DNA from: CBDCYS01 sp965224215
GTDB lineage: Bacteria; Acidobacteriota; Terriglobia; Bryobacterales; UBA6623
Length of the DNA stretch: 64,000 nucleotides
Direction of reading: 5' to 3'
Assembly (NCBI GenBank): GCA_965224215.1
Contig: CBDCYS010000012.1
Span: 62,001-126,000 of the forward strand
The translations under genes and the position numbers were made by a program. Below the pieces are notes generated by a model that did not search any database, was not told the origin of the DNA, and was given only the letters and a program-made list of their open reading frames with translations. This document shows positions 55,904-63,954 of the stretch, one piece after another (the stretch's first letter is position 1; each line of letters starts with the position of its first letter).

Positions 55904-56029
55904 ATGTTTGATCAGATGGAGCACCAGGGTACGCCTGAGGACAAGAAAGTGTTTGCCTTTGTAGTCCTGGGCGCGGTGGTCGCATGTTCTGTCATTGGCG
56001 CGGCGTTGGCCTCGTTCTTCGGCTTTTAG
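55904..56029 (+). CDS. Small single-span membrane protein (41 residues)
   Basis: An ATG at 55904 with an excellent ribosome-binding site (aagaggag) opens a 41-codon frame: a polar N-terminus (MFDQMEHQGTPEDKK) and one hydrophobic segment (VFAFVVLGAVVACSVIGAAL) ending FFGF. The layout is that of a small inner-membrane protein with its N-terminus in the cytoplasm. I do not recognise the family. It is divergently arranged with the NhaR-like gene, with 223 bases between them. Confidence 0.55.
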   Translation: MFDQMEHQGTPEDKKVFAFVVLGAVVACSVIGAALASFFGF

Positions 56030-56240
56030 GGAGTCTAAGTCTGGCCTGTTCGATTCCGGCTCGTCCGGGTTGGGTTGATCTTTGTACGTTCCGTGATCAT
56101 TCGGAAAAGTAGCGAAGACACGCGCGTTGGGGGTGCTGGCCGGCTGGAGCCGGGCTGCGTGTGCAACTGTATAGGGCGCGAGCCCCCTTCTCGGGCCTCG
56201 CGTGAGCTTTTTTTCTCCGTGTAACGAGAGGGTTAACGTC

Positions 56241-56579
56241 ATGTGGCATCTCAGCGAACAGTACATCACCGAAAGCTTCCGAAGAATCGACGAACGATTC
56301 AATGCTCTCGAACTCAGCTTGACTCGGCAGACGAGAGAACTCGAGAGCGACACCTATACCAAAATGAAGGAGCTTGAGAAGCGCATCAACGAAAGGCTTG
56401 ACACCATACTCGGACTTCTTGAAACGCGGCAGGAGCCAGAGCTTCTGGAGGATAAGTCCGCGATATCAGTGTCTTCTCTGAAAAGCCCTGCAGGCAAGGA
56501 AGTTCTGAATGCGCCAACCGTAAGACCCAGTCACCAACACCCCAACGTGCGGAACAGACAGGCCCAAGCCATGAACTAG
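56241..56579 (+). CDS. Hypothetical coiled-coil protein
   Basis: The 112-residue protein is polar and strongly helical, with heptad-like leucines in its first 70 residues (FRRIDERFNALELSLTRQTRELE ... MKELEKRINERLDTILGLLE). The C-terminal 40 residues are unstructured. A gagaggg site lies upstream of the ATG at 56241, and an in-frame start at 56202 is less likely. No family recognised. The expected 211 bases before it contain only a GC-rich stretch near 56180. Confidence 0.4.
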   Translation: MWHLSEQYITESFRRIDERFNALELSLTRQTRELESDTYTKMKELEKRINERLDTILGLLETRQEPELLEDKSAISVSSLKSPAGKEVLNAPTVRPSHQHPNVRNRQAQAMN

Positions 56580-56715
56580 CCAGCCTGGTCTGGGTCGGCG
56601 GACGGGGGAACTTCTCGAAAGCCGCGGGCCTTTCGACGACTACCAGCCCGCACCAGAGAAAAATGCCCCCACGACGATTGACGTTCTCGGCAATCCGCCG
56701 AAAGACTAGAGTACT

Positions 56716-57764
56716 CTTGCTTATACGGTTGTTTCAGCAAGCCCCAAGATGTAGGGTAGGGCGTGGCCCGGCCGCCGTTTGCGAAGAGTCTGCGTCAGTT
56801 TCAGGTGGAGTTCGCGACCGAGGAGGCTTGCCAGAAGTACCTGGCTGCTTGTCGTTGGCCCGACGGGTTCCTTTGTCCTCAGTGTGGGCATCGGCAGGCC
56901 TACATTCTCGAGCAGAAACTACGGTGGCAGTGCGCGGCGTGTCGACACCAGGTCTCGTTGACGTCGGGAACGGTGCTCCACAATACGAAGACCCCGCTGA
57001 CGGTTTGGTTTTGGGCTGCGTACCTGATGACAACTGATAAACGAGGTGTGTCGGCGCTGCTACTGCAGCGTCAGCTCGGCCTGTCGCGCTACGAAACCGC
57101 CTGGATGATGTTGCACAAACTGCGACGGGCCATGGTGAACGCAGCTCGCGAGCCCTTGCACGGAGAAGTAGAGGTCGATGACACCTGGATTGGCGGCCCG
57201 CAAGCAGGTTTGCGAGGCAGCCGGCAACTGAAGGGGCGCCGTGCGGCCCTTGTGATGGTCGCTGTTGAGAAACGCGGGAAGTGCTCCGGGCGCGTTCGCA
57301 TGTCCGTTATTCCAGACTTCAAGAAGGTGACGATCGACAGGTTTCTTGCCCAGAACGTTGTTCCCGGCTCGACCATCTACACAGACGGTCTGAAGACCTT
57401 TACCGCCCTCGAAGAGGCCGGCTACAAACACGTCTCTCGTCCGCAACCTCACCGGACTGACTTGCGGAAAGGCGCCAAGTCGGTGGTGCCGCTGGTGGAT
57501 CGTGCCATTGGCAACCTGCAGCAATGGCTGACCGGAACGTACCACGGCGTGAGCCGCGCTCAGCTTCAGGTTTACCTCGATGAGTTCGTGTTTCGACACA
57601 ACCACCGCAAGACCCCAATGGCAGCCTTCCAAACCCTCCTCGGTCTCGGAACTCAACACGCTCCTACGCCTTACGCCCACATCCGCCGCGCGCGTGACCT
57701 GGACAAGACGCGATGACCTCCACCCCAACATCTTGGGGCTTGCTGAAACAACCGTATAAGCAGG
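56716..57764 (+). mobile_element. Second IS1595-family insertion sequence with 8-bp target duplication
   Basis: Element of 1049 bp. Ends cttgcttatacggttgtttc (left) and cctgcttatacggttgtttc (right, inverted) continue identically into gccccaagatgt, about 34 bp in all. It is flanked exactly by agagtact (56708-56715 and 57765-57772). The inner gccccaa motif is shared with the element at 4809-5839, but the outer ends differ, so they are related but separate elements. Confidence 0.92.
56763..57716 (+). CDS. IS1595-family transposase
   Basis: A DDE transposase of 317 residues from a GTG start at 56763. It has the zinc ribbon CPQCGHRQ ... CAACRHQ (about residues 38-61), EVEVDDTWIGGPQ, TIYTDGLKTF and LDEFVFRHNHRKTPMAAF. 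The frame and motifs are complete, so the element is likely active. Confidence 0.92.
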   Translation: MARPPFAKSLRQFQVEFATEEACQKYLAACRWPDGFLCPQCGHRQAYILEQKLRWQCAACRHQVSLTSGTVLHNTKTPLTVWFWAAYLMTTDKRGVSALLLQRQLGLSRYETAWMMLHKLRRAMVNAAREPLHGEVEVDDTWIGGPQAGLRGSRQLKGRRAALVMVAVEKRGKCSGRVRMSVIPDFKKVTIDRFLAQNVVPGSTIYTDGLKTFTALEEAGYKHVSRPQPHRTDLRKGAKSVVPLVDRAIGNLQQWLTGTYHGVSRAQLQVYLDEFVFRHNHRKTPMAAFQTLLGLGTQHAPTPYAHIRRARDLDKTR

Positions 57765-57868
57765 AGAGTACTAGGCAGATTCGTGTCCTCCTCCGCGCCC
57801 GACGTTACCCTCCCACAGGCATGCGGTCGGGTGGGTTGCATTCGCTGTGGGGTGGCACGTTGATCACC

Positions 57869-58360
57869 TCACGTGGAAAGAAGGATGCCAAGTGGCCAAT
57901 CACGTTCCCGAAGACGCAAAAGGCCCACAGGTTCTCCATCGGGGTTGACGAGCGGTACATGACGATAACCAGCCTGAACCATGCAGTTCAGCGCAAGAGC
58001 GATGGAATCATAGGGGGTGAGGCACTCCGGATCGGGTGTCATGAAATGGCGAACAGGCTGATCGGAGTAGTACTTCTCGCGACACAGACACTTCATGAGC
58101 GCATCGCGCCCGGAAAATATGCCGGCGACCTTGCCGTGCTCGACCACCAGCCCCGCGCCGGTTTCCTTCTGAATCATCGACTTAAGGGCCTCTGCTACTT
58201 GCGTGTCAGGGCCCACCAGCGGGGGCGTCTTCAAGTAGCTCAGCGTACTGATGGGGCAGAGAAGCGTCTCGTTGTCGAACTGCCTCGTCGGAGGTCCCTG
58301 AGCTTCTTCATACATGTCCAGGTCTTCTTCGTAGCCTTCACACACTGCTGCCTCCTCCAA
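57869..58360 (-). CDS. CBS-domain protein, C-terminus frameshifted
   Basis: A pair of CBS motifs (cystathionine-beta-synthase domains, adenosine-ligand sensors) is visible: LKTPPLVGPDTQVAEALKSM with GAGLVVEHGKVAGIFSGRDAL, and VRHFMTPDPECLTPYDSIAL with YRHVPLVNPDGEPVGLLRLRE. The frame then breaks. One extra base near 57915 hides the usual C-terminus, which continues in another frame as VIGHLASFFPREVINVPP and stops at 57805. With that base removed the protein would be about 184 residues. Partner unknown. It lies just upstream of the IS1595 element and 3 bases downstream of the Dps-like gene. Confidence 0.75.
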   Translation of the reverse strand: MEEAAVCEGYEEDLDMYEEAQGPPTRQFDNETLLCPISTLSYLKTPPLVGPDTQVAEALKSMIQKETGAGLVVEHGKVAGIFSGRDALMKCLCREKYYSDQPVRHFMTPDPECLTPYDSIALALNCMVQAGYRHVPLVNPDGEPVGLLRLRERDWPLGILLST

Positions 58361-58363
58361 CTC

Positions 58364-58936
58364 TCAACCGTCCGGAAGCAAGCAATCGGAAACAATCCCC
58401 TCTACCGCCGCCTCCGCACGAAGATCAAAATTCCTCGTAAGCGTACGGATGGCTCTGTCGCCCCTAGCCTCCCTAAGCCCCCAAGTCGCCATTTTCTCAA
58501 AGAGTAACCACGCTAACTTGGCGACATGTTCTTCGTGCTTTGACATGATGTACTTCAATGTTTCCTCTGTATCGTTGTCACATAGCTCGCATGCAAGCAC
58601 GATGTGCCGGGATAGAGCTACGATAATGCATTGTTCAGCGGTTAGGTCGCTCTGTAGCATTGCCCTTAATGACCGCACCCCGGCGGCCTCCTCTGGCTCA
58701 ATATACGCGGCTTCATGGTGCAAAGGTCGCTCGGAGATCGGGACACCTCCCAACAGAGTCAGCCTCTCCCCGAGAAGGTCTTCATTCCTGAAGACTTCAG
58801 AAGCCAGCTCCTCGAACAGTGAGTGCAGGGCAGGCCGCATCGGCCCGTCGACCACCGAGTGATGTTTCTTATATTGGTGGTAGAGTACATCCTCGCTTGC
58901 CAGATCAGCGTTCAGAGCTTCAGCGAGCTCTTTCAT
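58364..58936 (-). CDS. Dps/ferritin-like protein
   Basis: A four-helix protein of 190 residues resembling the archaeal-type Dps branch: VLYHQYKKHHSVVDGPMRPALHSLFEE, then NEDLLGERLTLLGGVPISER and a long second half. Dps proteins store iron and protect DNA from peroxide using His/Asp/Glu ligands at the dimer interface. The first-helix His and the following Glu/Asp are present, but the usual Trp after His is Ser and the second-helix metal motif is altered, so ferroxidase activity is uncertain. A C-terminal extension of about 40 residues is unusual. It overlaps the upstream zinc-ribbon gene by 17 bases. Confidence 0.6.
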   Translation of the reverse strand: MKELAEALNADLASEDVLYHQYKKHHSVVDGPMRPALHSLFEELASEVFRNEDLLGERLTLLGGVPISERPLHHEAAYIEPEEAAGVRSLRAMLQSDLTAEQCIIVALSRHIVLACELCDNDTEETLKYIMSKHEEHVAKLAWLLFEKMATWGLREARGDRAIRTLTRNFDLRAEAAVEGIVSDCLLPDG

Positions 58937-59192
58937 CCTGTGCCTCCTCGGCGCCGACGTCCGGCAGGGGATCGCCGCAATGGACGCAAAGCTCGCGCCA
59001 AGCCGGCGTAACTAAGTTGCAGTTTCGGCATGGTACCTGTTGGATCCGTTTCTGTTTTGCTTGAAATGGCACAGCTCTACCCTTCTTCGACGACGTGTCA
59101 AACCTGACTCCTCGCAATAATCGACGCATGCAGCAGAACCCTCCCGGATGACTTTGCCTAACGAAATCACTCTCCTCCGTAGATCCACTCAA
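58920..59192 (-). CDS. Small zinc-ribbon protein
   Basis: The C-terminal part has a clear four-cysteine ribbon, CRNCNLVTPAWRELCVHCGDP, followed by an acidic tail. The N-terminal 40 residues (from 59192) are Arg/Gly-rich and may not be translated, so a shorter start is plausible. The frame overlaps the Dps-like gene start by 17 bases and lies 4 bases within the gene upstream, so an operon is likely. Function unknown. Confidence 0.4.
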   Translation of the reverse strand: MSGSTEESDFVRQSHPGGFCCMRRLLRGVRFDTSSKKGRAVPFQAKQKRIQQVPCRNCNLVTPAWRELCVHCGDPLPDVGAEEAQDERAR

Positions 59193-59737
59193 GCACTTTG
59201 CCGGCCGAAAATCTGGCTAGCAATACTCAACCCCTTGGGCGCGGGGACCGGGTTGTTGCTGTTCCAGATATGACGAGCGATTCTCCAGGAGGCGTCCGGC
59301 TGGCGTCTGGAGATCAGGAGGTACTTGCCCTCATCGTCCGTTGGCGTACCGCCGGTCTTCGGGGTGAGAGTGTTCATGTAGGCGCCGCGCTCAAACGCCC
59401 ACTCGCCAGCTACTTCACGCTCCTCTGCGGAGACAGCGAGACTACCAGTGAATCGGACAAAATGGGCTCGAAAGAAAGACTGGATCTCTGCCCTGCCATT
59501 GGCAGCCGAGGCGTTCGGAGGCATCACCATCCCGTCCTCTGTGAAGAGGGTCGCAAGAGTGGAGTCGCCGCCGTTATACGCCGCGATGAACTCGCCGCGC
59601 AGGTCATCAAGTGCTGCCATGTCGTTAGCTTCGTTGGTCGCTTCGGCTTCTGGCTCTGGCTGCTTTGTGGCAGGCGTGCACGTTAGAAGCATAAGCGCAA
59701 ACGAGATGAGTAGAGCAGTACCCAAATGGGACCTCAT
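59189..59737 (-). CDS. SnoaL/DUF4440-like lipoprotein
   Basis: The 182-residue protein has a lipoprotein-type signal (ISFALMLLTC, cysteine near residue 20), an acidic linker and an NTF2-like cone domain: LRGEFIAAYNGGDSTLATLFTEDGMVMPPN, GRAEIQSFFRAHF and SWRIARHIWNSN. This fold binds small ligands or catalyses isomerisations. No substrate can be inferred. The start ATG overlaps the TGA of the preceding small gene by four bases. Confidence 0.72.
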   Translation of the reverse strand: MRSHLGTALLISFALMLLTCTPATKQPEPEAEATNEANDMAALDDLRGEFIAAYNGGDSTLATLFTEDGMVMPPNASAANGRAEIQSFFRAHFVRFTGSLAVSAEEREVAGEWAFERGAYMNTLTPKTGGTPTDDEGKYLLISRRQPDASWRIARHIWNSNNPVPAPKGLSIASQIFGRQSA

Positions 59738-59922
59738 GGCAGCTCTCCTAATGTCTTTGTAGCCACCTCAATTCGCCGCAGCGTGTCCTCTACGATCCAG
59801 GTTTGCTCGTACTTTTCGCTGGTGGTCCGCTTGTAAGCAGGCTTGTCATCGATCGCCAAAAACCGCTTGAACCGCTCCAGGAACAGTTCCCGTGAATCAG
59901 TAGTTGGACTGGGTTCTTTCAT
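59734..59922 (-). CDS. Small hypothetical protein, first gene of an operon
   Basis: A 62-residue soluble, highly charged protein (RELFLERFKRFLAIDDKPAYK ... VEDTLRRIEVATKTLGELP). Its stop overlaps the lipoprotein start (ATGA), indicating coupled translation. No family recognised. Confidence 0.5.
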   Translation of the reverse strand: MKEPSPTTDSRELFLERFKRFLAIDDKPAYKRTTSEKYEQTWIVEDTLRRIEVATKTLGELP

Positions 59923-59998
59923 CGGCAGGGCTCACATTTCCGTCGATCATAACCAATCTACAATACGTGCTATGCATTTGATAAATAGAAAATTTGTA

Positions 59999-60027
59999 TT
60001 GACCTATAGATTATTTAGATGTATAGT
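59999..60027 (+). promoter_or_regulatory. Sigma70-type promoter
   Basis: TTGACC at 59999-60004 and TATAGT at 60022-60027 are separated by exactly 17 bases in an AT-rich stretch. It points toward the truncated antiporter gene, about 150 bases downstream. Confidence 0.5.
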
Positions 60028-60184
60028 CAGAGGTGTGAGATGACGGAGTAAGGTCGATTGCCTCCGCCGCGCGGCGAATCAAGAGCCGGTCCCTGACGAG
60101 CTTCCATAGGGAGTCCTGTTCGGCACGCCTCAGACTGGCCGTAAGGATGCGCTCCCTTGAGGGCCAAGTTCCGGTCGTCGCTCT

Positions 60185-60919
60185 GTGAACACCTGGGAAA
60201 TTATTCTCGAGATTGCTCTGGTGCTGAGCGTAGCTCTCTTGCTCGGAGGCCTCTTCGAGCGCATTCGTCAGAATGCTGTCACCGGATATCTCCTAGCCGG
60301 CCTGCTGCTAGACCCAGCCGGGACAGGATGGATCAGCAACGTCGAACACATCCGGCTTTTAGCGGAATTAGGTGTGGCGCTGTTGCTGTTCACGATCGGG
60401 CTCGAATTCTCTTTGAGCCGGCTCAGAGGATCCGGCCGCATGGCGATCTTTGGCGGCACCATTCAGATCGTCCTGACGGGCGTAGTTGGCGGTTCGGCGG
60501 TGGCTGCAAGCGGGTTATCTGCCGTGGAGGCGATCGTTATAGGAGCTGCCCTTTCGCTTAGCAGCACGGCCGTCGTGCTCCGCGTTCTTGCTGACAGGAC
60601 TGAGCTAAGGGTGACGACGCAGTGTGCTTCACGCAGGATTTCGTCATCGAGCAGGGCAATCTCGTCAACAGTTCGGTTGGCGGGCGGGCCATCGTGGTCG
60701 CCTGGGATCCGATCTACGAGAGCCTGGGCGTCTACGACAATGACTCCGGTGCGCCGGTCACGCGGATCGACTTCTTCGGGAACTCCGATCAGGGTCGGCT
60801 GCAGAGGGTGGAGAACCTCAAGGCGGGGCTCTTCTGGCATGTCTGGGTCGAGTTCTTCCCACATACGGACATCAATCGAACCGCGCAGGAGGCCGGCGCG
60901 GCGGCTTGATTCTCGATAA
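60185..60919 (+). pseudogene. Truncated CPA2 (KefB-type) cation/proton antiporter
   Basis: From a GTG at 60185 the first 140 residues match the start of KefB/monovalent cation:proton antiporter-2 proteins: several membrane segments, FERIRQNAVTGYLLAGLLL, LAELGVALLLFTIGLEFSLSRL and ALSLSSTAVVLRVLADR. After TELR (about 60610) the similarity ends abruptly and the frame translates unrelated DNA as a Ser/Arg-rich tail. The remaining two thirds of the transporter are not found in the window. This is the left edge of a patchwork region. Confidence 0.78.
60613..60909 (+). pseudogene. Unassigned protein fragment (possible DUF3179-like C-terminus)
   Basis: About 95 codons in a frame different from the antiporter read FTQDFVIEQGNLVNSSVGGRAIVVAWD and RVENLKAGLFWHVWVEFFPHTD, a coherent protein-like pattern with a clean stop. 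It has no start codon of its own and begins right at the antiporter breakpoint. The VNSSVGGRAIVV pattern resembles DUF3179-type proteins, but I am not certain. Confidence 0.4.
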
Positions 60920-60946
60920 TGCCTCGATATCAGTGAGAGCCATCAC

Positions 60947-61669
60947 TTGCGACTCCTACTCGAATCCTTGCTCGACAGCCTGAGGGACCTGGCCCCAATG
61001 ATCGTCGTGATCGGGTTCTTCCAGCTGGTGGTCGTAGGAGAGCCCATTCCCAACCTCGGCACCCTCCTTGTCGGGTTCGCTCTCGTCACACTGGGGCTCA
61101 CTTTCTTCGTTCGCGGTCTCAACATGGGGCTCTTCCCCCTCGGGGAATCGATGGCCTACGATTTCGCGCGCAAGGGCAGTGTCGGCTGGTTGCTGCTCTT
61201 CGCCTTCGCTCTCGGATTCGGCACCACGGTGGCCGAGCCTGCGCTCATCGCCGTCGCCGGGGAGGCCGCCCAGGTGGTGGCCGATGCCGGTGTGCTCGCG
61301 GCCGACGAGGAGAGCATGCGCCGATACGCGTTCGGTCTGCGCGTCACCGTTGCGCTGTCGGTGGGGTTCGCCGTTCTCGTGGGTGTCTATCGAATCCTGC
61401 GCGGCTGGCCCATACATTACCTCATAATCGGTGGTTACCTCGGTGTTGTCGTAATGACGATGTTCGCGCCCGCCGAGATCATCGGCATAGCCTATGATTC
61501 CGGCGGTGTTACGACGTCCACTATCACCGTGCCGCTCGTGACCGCCCTGGGCGTGGGTCTCGCCACCAGCATCAAGGGGCGCAATCCATTCACGGACGGC
61601 TTCGGACTGATAGCGTTCGCCTCTCTGACTCCGATCGTCTTCGTCATGGCCTACGGCCTGATCATCTGA
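60947..61669 (+). CDS. DUF1538 membrane protein, first paralogue
   Basis: The 240-residue inner-membrane protein has about six hydrophobic segments. Two strongly conserved motifs are TTVAEPALIAVAGEA (about residue 96) and YDSGGVTTSTITVPLVTALGVGLA followed by GRNPFTDGFGLIAFASLTP (residues 180-230). DUF1538 proteins are uncharacterised probable transporters. The TTG at 60947 is the first usable start, and the N-terminus may be slightly shortened by rearrangement. The stop is one base before the ATG of the second paralogue, so they are translated together. The downstream PII-like and CBS genes suggest regulated transport. Confidence 0.8.
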   Translation: MRLLLESLLDSLRDLAPMIVVIGFFQLVVVGEPIPNLGTLLVGFALVTLGLTFFVRGLNMGLFPLGESMAYDFARKGSVGWLLLFAFALGFGTTVAEPALIAVAGEAAQVVADAGVLAADEESMRRYAFGLRVTVALSVGFAVLVGVYRILRGWPIHYLIIGGYLGVVVMTMFAPAEIIGIAYDSGGVTTSTITVPLVTALGVGLATSIKGRNPFTDGFGLIAFASLTPIVFVMAYGLII

Positions 61670-61670
61670 C

Positions 61671-62444
61671 ATGGCTCTCCTGACAGAGTTGATCGCGACC
61701 CTGCTCACCACCATCTGGGATGTTCTGTCCATCGCGCTCGTCGTCGTGGTGTTTCAGGTCTTCGTGCTGCGTCGCGGTATCGCACACCCGAAGCGCCTCT
61801 TCGTCGGGTTCTTGTACGTTCTACTCGGTCTTGCGCTGTTTCTGGCGGGGTTGGAGCAGGCGCTCTTTCCACTCGGCCGGCTGCTGGCGCACCAGTTGAC
61901 GGAGCTGGCCGCGCGCTCGGCTGCGTTGGAGGGAACGATTGCACCGCTCTGGCAGCACTATTACTGGGTCTACATCTTCGGCGCAGCTATCGGGTTCGCC
62001 ACGACGATTGCAGAGCCGGCCCTGATCGCCGTGGCTCTGCAGGCCCGTGACGTCTCGGGCGGGTCCATCAGCGTCTGGGGACTGCGGATCGCCGTCGCGA
62101 TCGGTGTCGCCGTTGGCATCGGGCTCGGCACCTATCGCATCGTCACCGGCGGGCCGCTGCATGTATACATCATCGCGGGATATGTCATCGTAATCGTTCA
62201 GACGGCGCTTGCCCCGCGTTCGATTATCGCGCTTGCCTACGATTCCGGCGGCGTGACGACATCCACGATAACCGTGCCGGTGGTCACCGCGCTCGGCCTA
62301 GGGCTTGCGAGCACGGTGCCCGGTCGCAATCCGGTGCTCGACGGATTCGGACTGATCGCCTTCGCGAGCGTGTTCCCCATCATATCGGTTCTCGGCTATG
62401 CCCAGCTGAGCGCCCTGCGGGGAAACCGGCGAGGGCACGAATGA
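61671..62444 (+). CDS. DUF1538 membrane protein, second paralogue
   Basis: A 257-residue paralogue of the preceding protein with the same motifs: TTIAEPALIAVALQA, and YDSGGVTTSTITVPVVTALGLGLA then GRNPVLDGFGLIAFASVFP. It has about seven membrane segments. Tandem paralogues with matched inverted-like motifs often form a heterodimeric carrier, and this is the likely arrangement here. It is followed after 19 bases by a PII-like gene with its own strong ribosome-binding site (agaggag). Confidence 0.82.
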   Translation: MALLTELIATLLTTIWDVLSIALVVVVFQVFVLRRGIAHPKRLFVGFLYVLLGLALFLAGLEQALFPLGRLLAHQLTELAARSAALEGTIAPLWQHYYWVYIFGAAIGFATTIAEPALIAVALQARDVSGGSISVWGLRIAVAIGVAVGIGLGTYRIVTGGPLHVYIIAGYVIVIVQTALAPRSIIALAYDSGGVTTSTITVPVVTALGLGLASTVPGRNPVLDGFGLIAFASVFPIISVLGYAQLSALRGNRRGHE

Positions 62445-62463
62445 AGCAGAGGAGAATTGCGCT

Positions 62464-62811
62464 ATGCATTTCAAGCTAATCATTGCGTTGATCGAAGATG
62501 CTCACAGCGACGAGATCATGGAAGCCGCCAGAAACGCGGGCGCCACGGGCGCGACCCTCGTCAGTCAGGCGCGCGGTGAGGGCGTGGAAGTCGCCAAGAC
62601 GTTTCTCGGGCTGACTCTGGAGAAACAGTGTGACATGCTGCTGTTTCTCGTCGAGGAGCATCTCTCACGGGCTATCCTGGAGACGATCGAGGATGTAGGG
62701 AATCTGGAGGAGAAGGGCCGTGGTATCGCGTTCCAACTCGACGTGGAAGATGCGGTAGGGGTCAGTCACCAGATACGCGTGTTGGCTCCCCGGGTGGAGG
62801 ATGAGCTATGA
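62464..62811 (+). CDS. PII-like signalling protein
   Basis: A 115-residue protein with the ferredoxin-like alpha/beta fold of the PII superfamily: FKLIIALIEDAHSDEIMEAARNAGATGATLVSQARGEGVE, then LEKQCDMLLFLVEEHLSRAILETIEDVGN and GIAFQLDVEDAVGVS. The T-loop region is short and lacks the uridylylated tyrosine of GlnB, so nitrogen signalling by uridylylation is unlikely. PII-like proteins next to transporters (for example SbtB with SbtA) gate transport in response to nucleotides. The stop overlaps the next gene's start (ATGA). Confidence 0.82.
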   Translation: MHFKLIIALIEDAHSDEIMEAARNAGATGATLVSQARGEGVEVAKTFLGLTLEKQCDMLLFLVEEHLSRAILETIEDVGNLEEKGRGIAFQLDVEDAVGVSHQIRVLAPRVEDEL

Positions 62812-63221
62812 CCGAGCGAAAGATAGTCCGGGTCCGCGACGTGATGCGGCGGGAGTACGACATCGTCGATGGGATGGAGACCGTGAAGGACGCCCTGGAT
62901 GCCATGAACCATCCCCAGAACAAGTGCATGATCGTCAATAAACGTCACGAGGACGACGAGTACGGGATGATCCTCATTTCGGACGTGGCGCGGAAGATCC
63001 TGGCCGGCGATCGAGCTCCCGATCGGGTGAACGTATACGAAGTGATGCAGAAGCCGGTCATCGCCGTGGACCCCGGCATGGATATACGCTACTGCGCGCG
63101 ACTGCTGGAGCGTTTCGAGATAACCCGCACGCCCGTCATCGAGAACGACGAGGTCGTCGGAATCGTCAGCTTCACCGAGCTCGTGATGGTCGGGATGCGA
63201 AGCCAGTGGAAGAGCGATTGA
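62808..63221 (+). CDS. CBS-domain protein
   Basis: The 137-residue protein is a Bateman module of two CBS domains: RVRDVMRREYDIVDGMETVKDALDAM ... NKCMIVNKRHEDDEYGMILISDVARKIL, and VYEVMQKPVIAVDPGMDIRYCARLLERFEITRTPVIENDEVVGIVSFTEL. Such modules bind ATP, ADP or AMP. It is translationally coupled to the PII-like gene and completes a four-gene cassette with two DUF1538 proteins. It gives the transporter two separate adenosine-ligand sensors. Confidence 0.88.
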   Translation: MTERKIVRVRDVMRREYDIVDGMETVKDALDAMNHPQNKCMIVNKRHEDDEYGMILISDVARKILAGDRAPDRVNVYEVMQKPVIAVDPGMDIRYCARLLERFEITRTPVIENDEVVGIVSFTELVMVGMRSQWKSD

Positions 63222-63242
63222 GACCGAGAGGAGTGGTGGATC

Positions 63243-63393
63243 TCAGATCTGCTCGTCCACCATCTTGATCGCACCGCAAGGGCACTCGGTAGCGCACATC
63301 GCGCAACCCTTGCAGTAATCGTACTTGAACTCGAAGCGCTTGCCGGGACCGAGCTTGGTTATGGCATTGTCGGGACAGATGCCATAGAATCTT
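63243..63393 (-). pseudogene. 4Fe-4S ferredoxin domain fragment
   Basis: On the minus strand about 50 codons read GICPDNAITKLGPGKRFEF, then DYCKGCAMCATECPCGAIKMV and a stop. This is the C-terminal ferredoxin tail found on glutamate-synthase-like oxidoreductases or PorD-type proteins. The upstream part, including the first CxxC group, is absent. The fragment breaks at about 63393 where a different reading frame begins. It is the right edge of the DUF1538 cassette block. Confidence 0.65.
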
Positions 63394-63467
63394 GCCGCGC
63401 GGACCCTTTACGCGCCCTGGTAGGGGTCAACGCACGAAACGGAGAACATCGTACGCTTGAGAAAGGT

Positions 63468-63917
63468 GTGATCGAGGCTCCCACCTTCATCCTTCACGTT
63501 GACGAGCACCACGACATCCTCAGCGAACATCCGCCGGTGCTATTCGGAAACTTTCTCTACTTCGCCATGCGCAAGTGGCCCGATTGCCGGGTTCACTGGT
63601 TAACCAAGGACCCTATCGACGACCCGACCATGTGGCTCTCTGAAGACGCCTGGGCTTCGGTTGGCGATCGATTCCGCTCTGGGTCGAGGCTCAACTCCAA
63701 GTGGCCTATGCCGGAGTTGGTGTCTGTTTTCACCAGTCCCGGCTTTATTGAAAAATCTCCCTCTCAGGAGCTGCTCAACCGAATCGACGAGTTGGGGTAC
63801 GGGCCGAATAACAAGAGAGATCGGGGTTCCGATAGTAAAAGGAGTCCAGGGGACCGCGCTCCAGCTCCCTGGCAAAAGGCAATCAAAAAAACCGCCCCCG
63901 TAGGGCAGTTGGTCTGA
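63468..63917 (+). CDS. UPF0489/arginase-like fold protein, probably truncated at its N-terminus
   Basis: 149 codons with the motif ILHVDEHHDILSEHPPVLFGNFLYFAMRKWP, resembling the metal-binding HVDxHxD strand of UPF0489 and arginase-like proteins. VHWLTKDPIDDPTMWLSEDAW follows. The frame stays open upstream of the GTG at 63468 as far as the ferredoxin breakpoint, so the natural start may have been lost. The C-terminal 35 residues are basic and low-complexity. The family call is tentative. Confidence 0.4.
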   Translation: MIEAPTFILHVDEHHDILSEHPPVLFGNFLYFAMRKWPDCRVHWLTKDPIDDPTMWLSEDAWASVGDRFRSGSRLNSKWPMPELVSVFTSPGFIEKSPSQELLNRIDELGYGPNNKRDRGSDSKRSPGDRAPAPWQKAIKKTAPVGQLV

Positions 63918-63954
63918 GGGCACTTGGTCGGGGGATTAGCTATGTAAGTTATTG

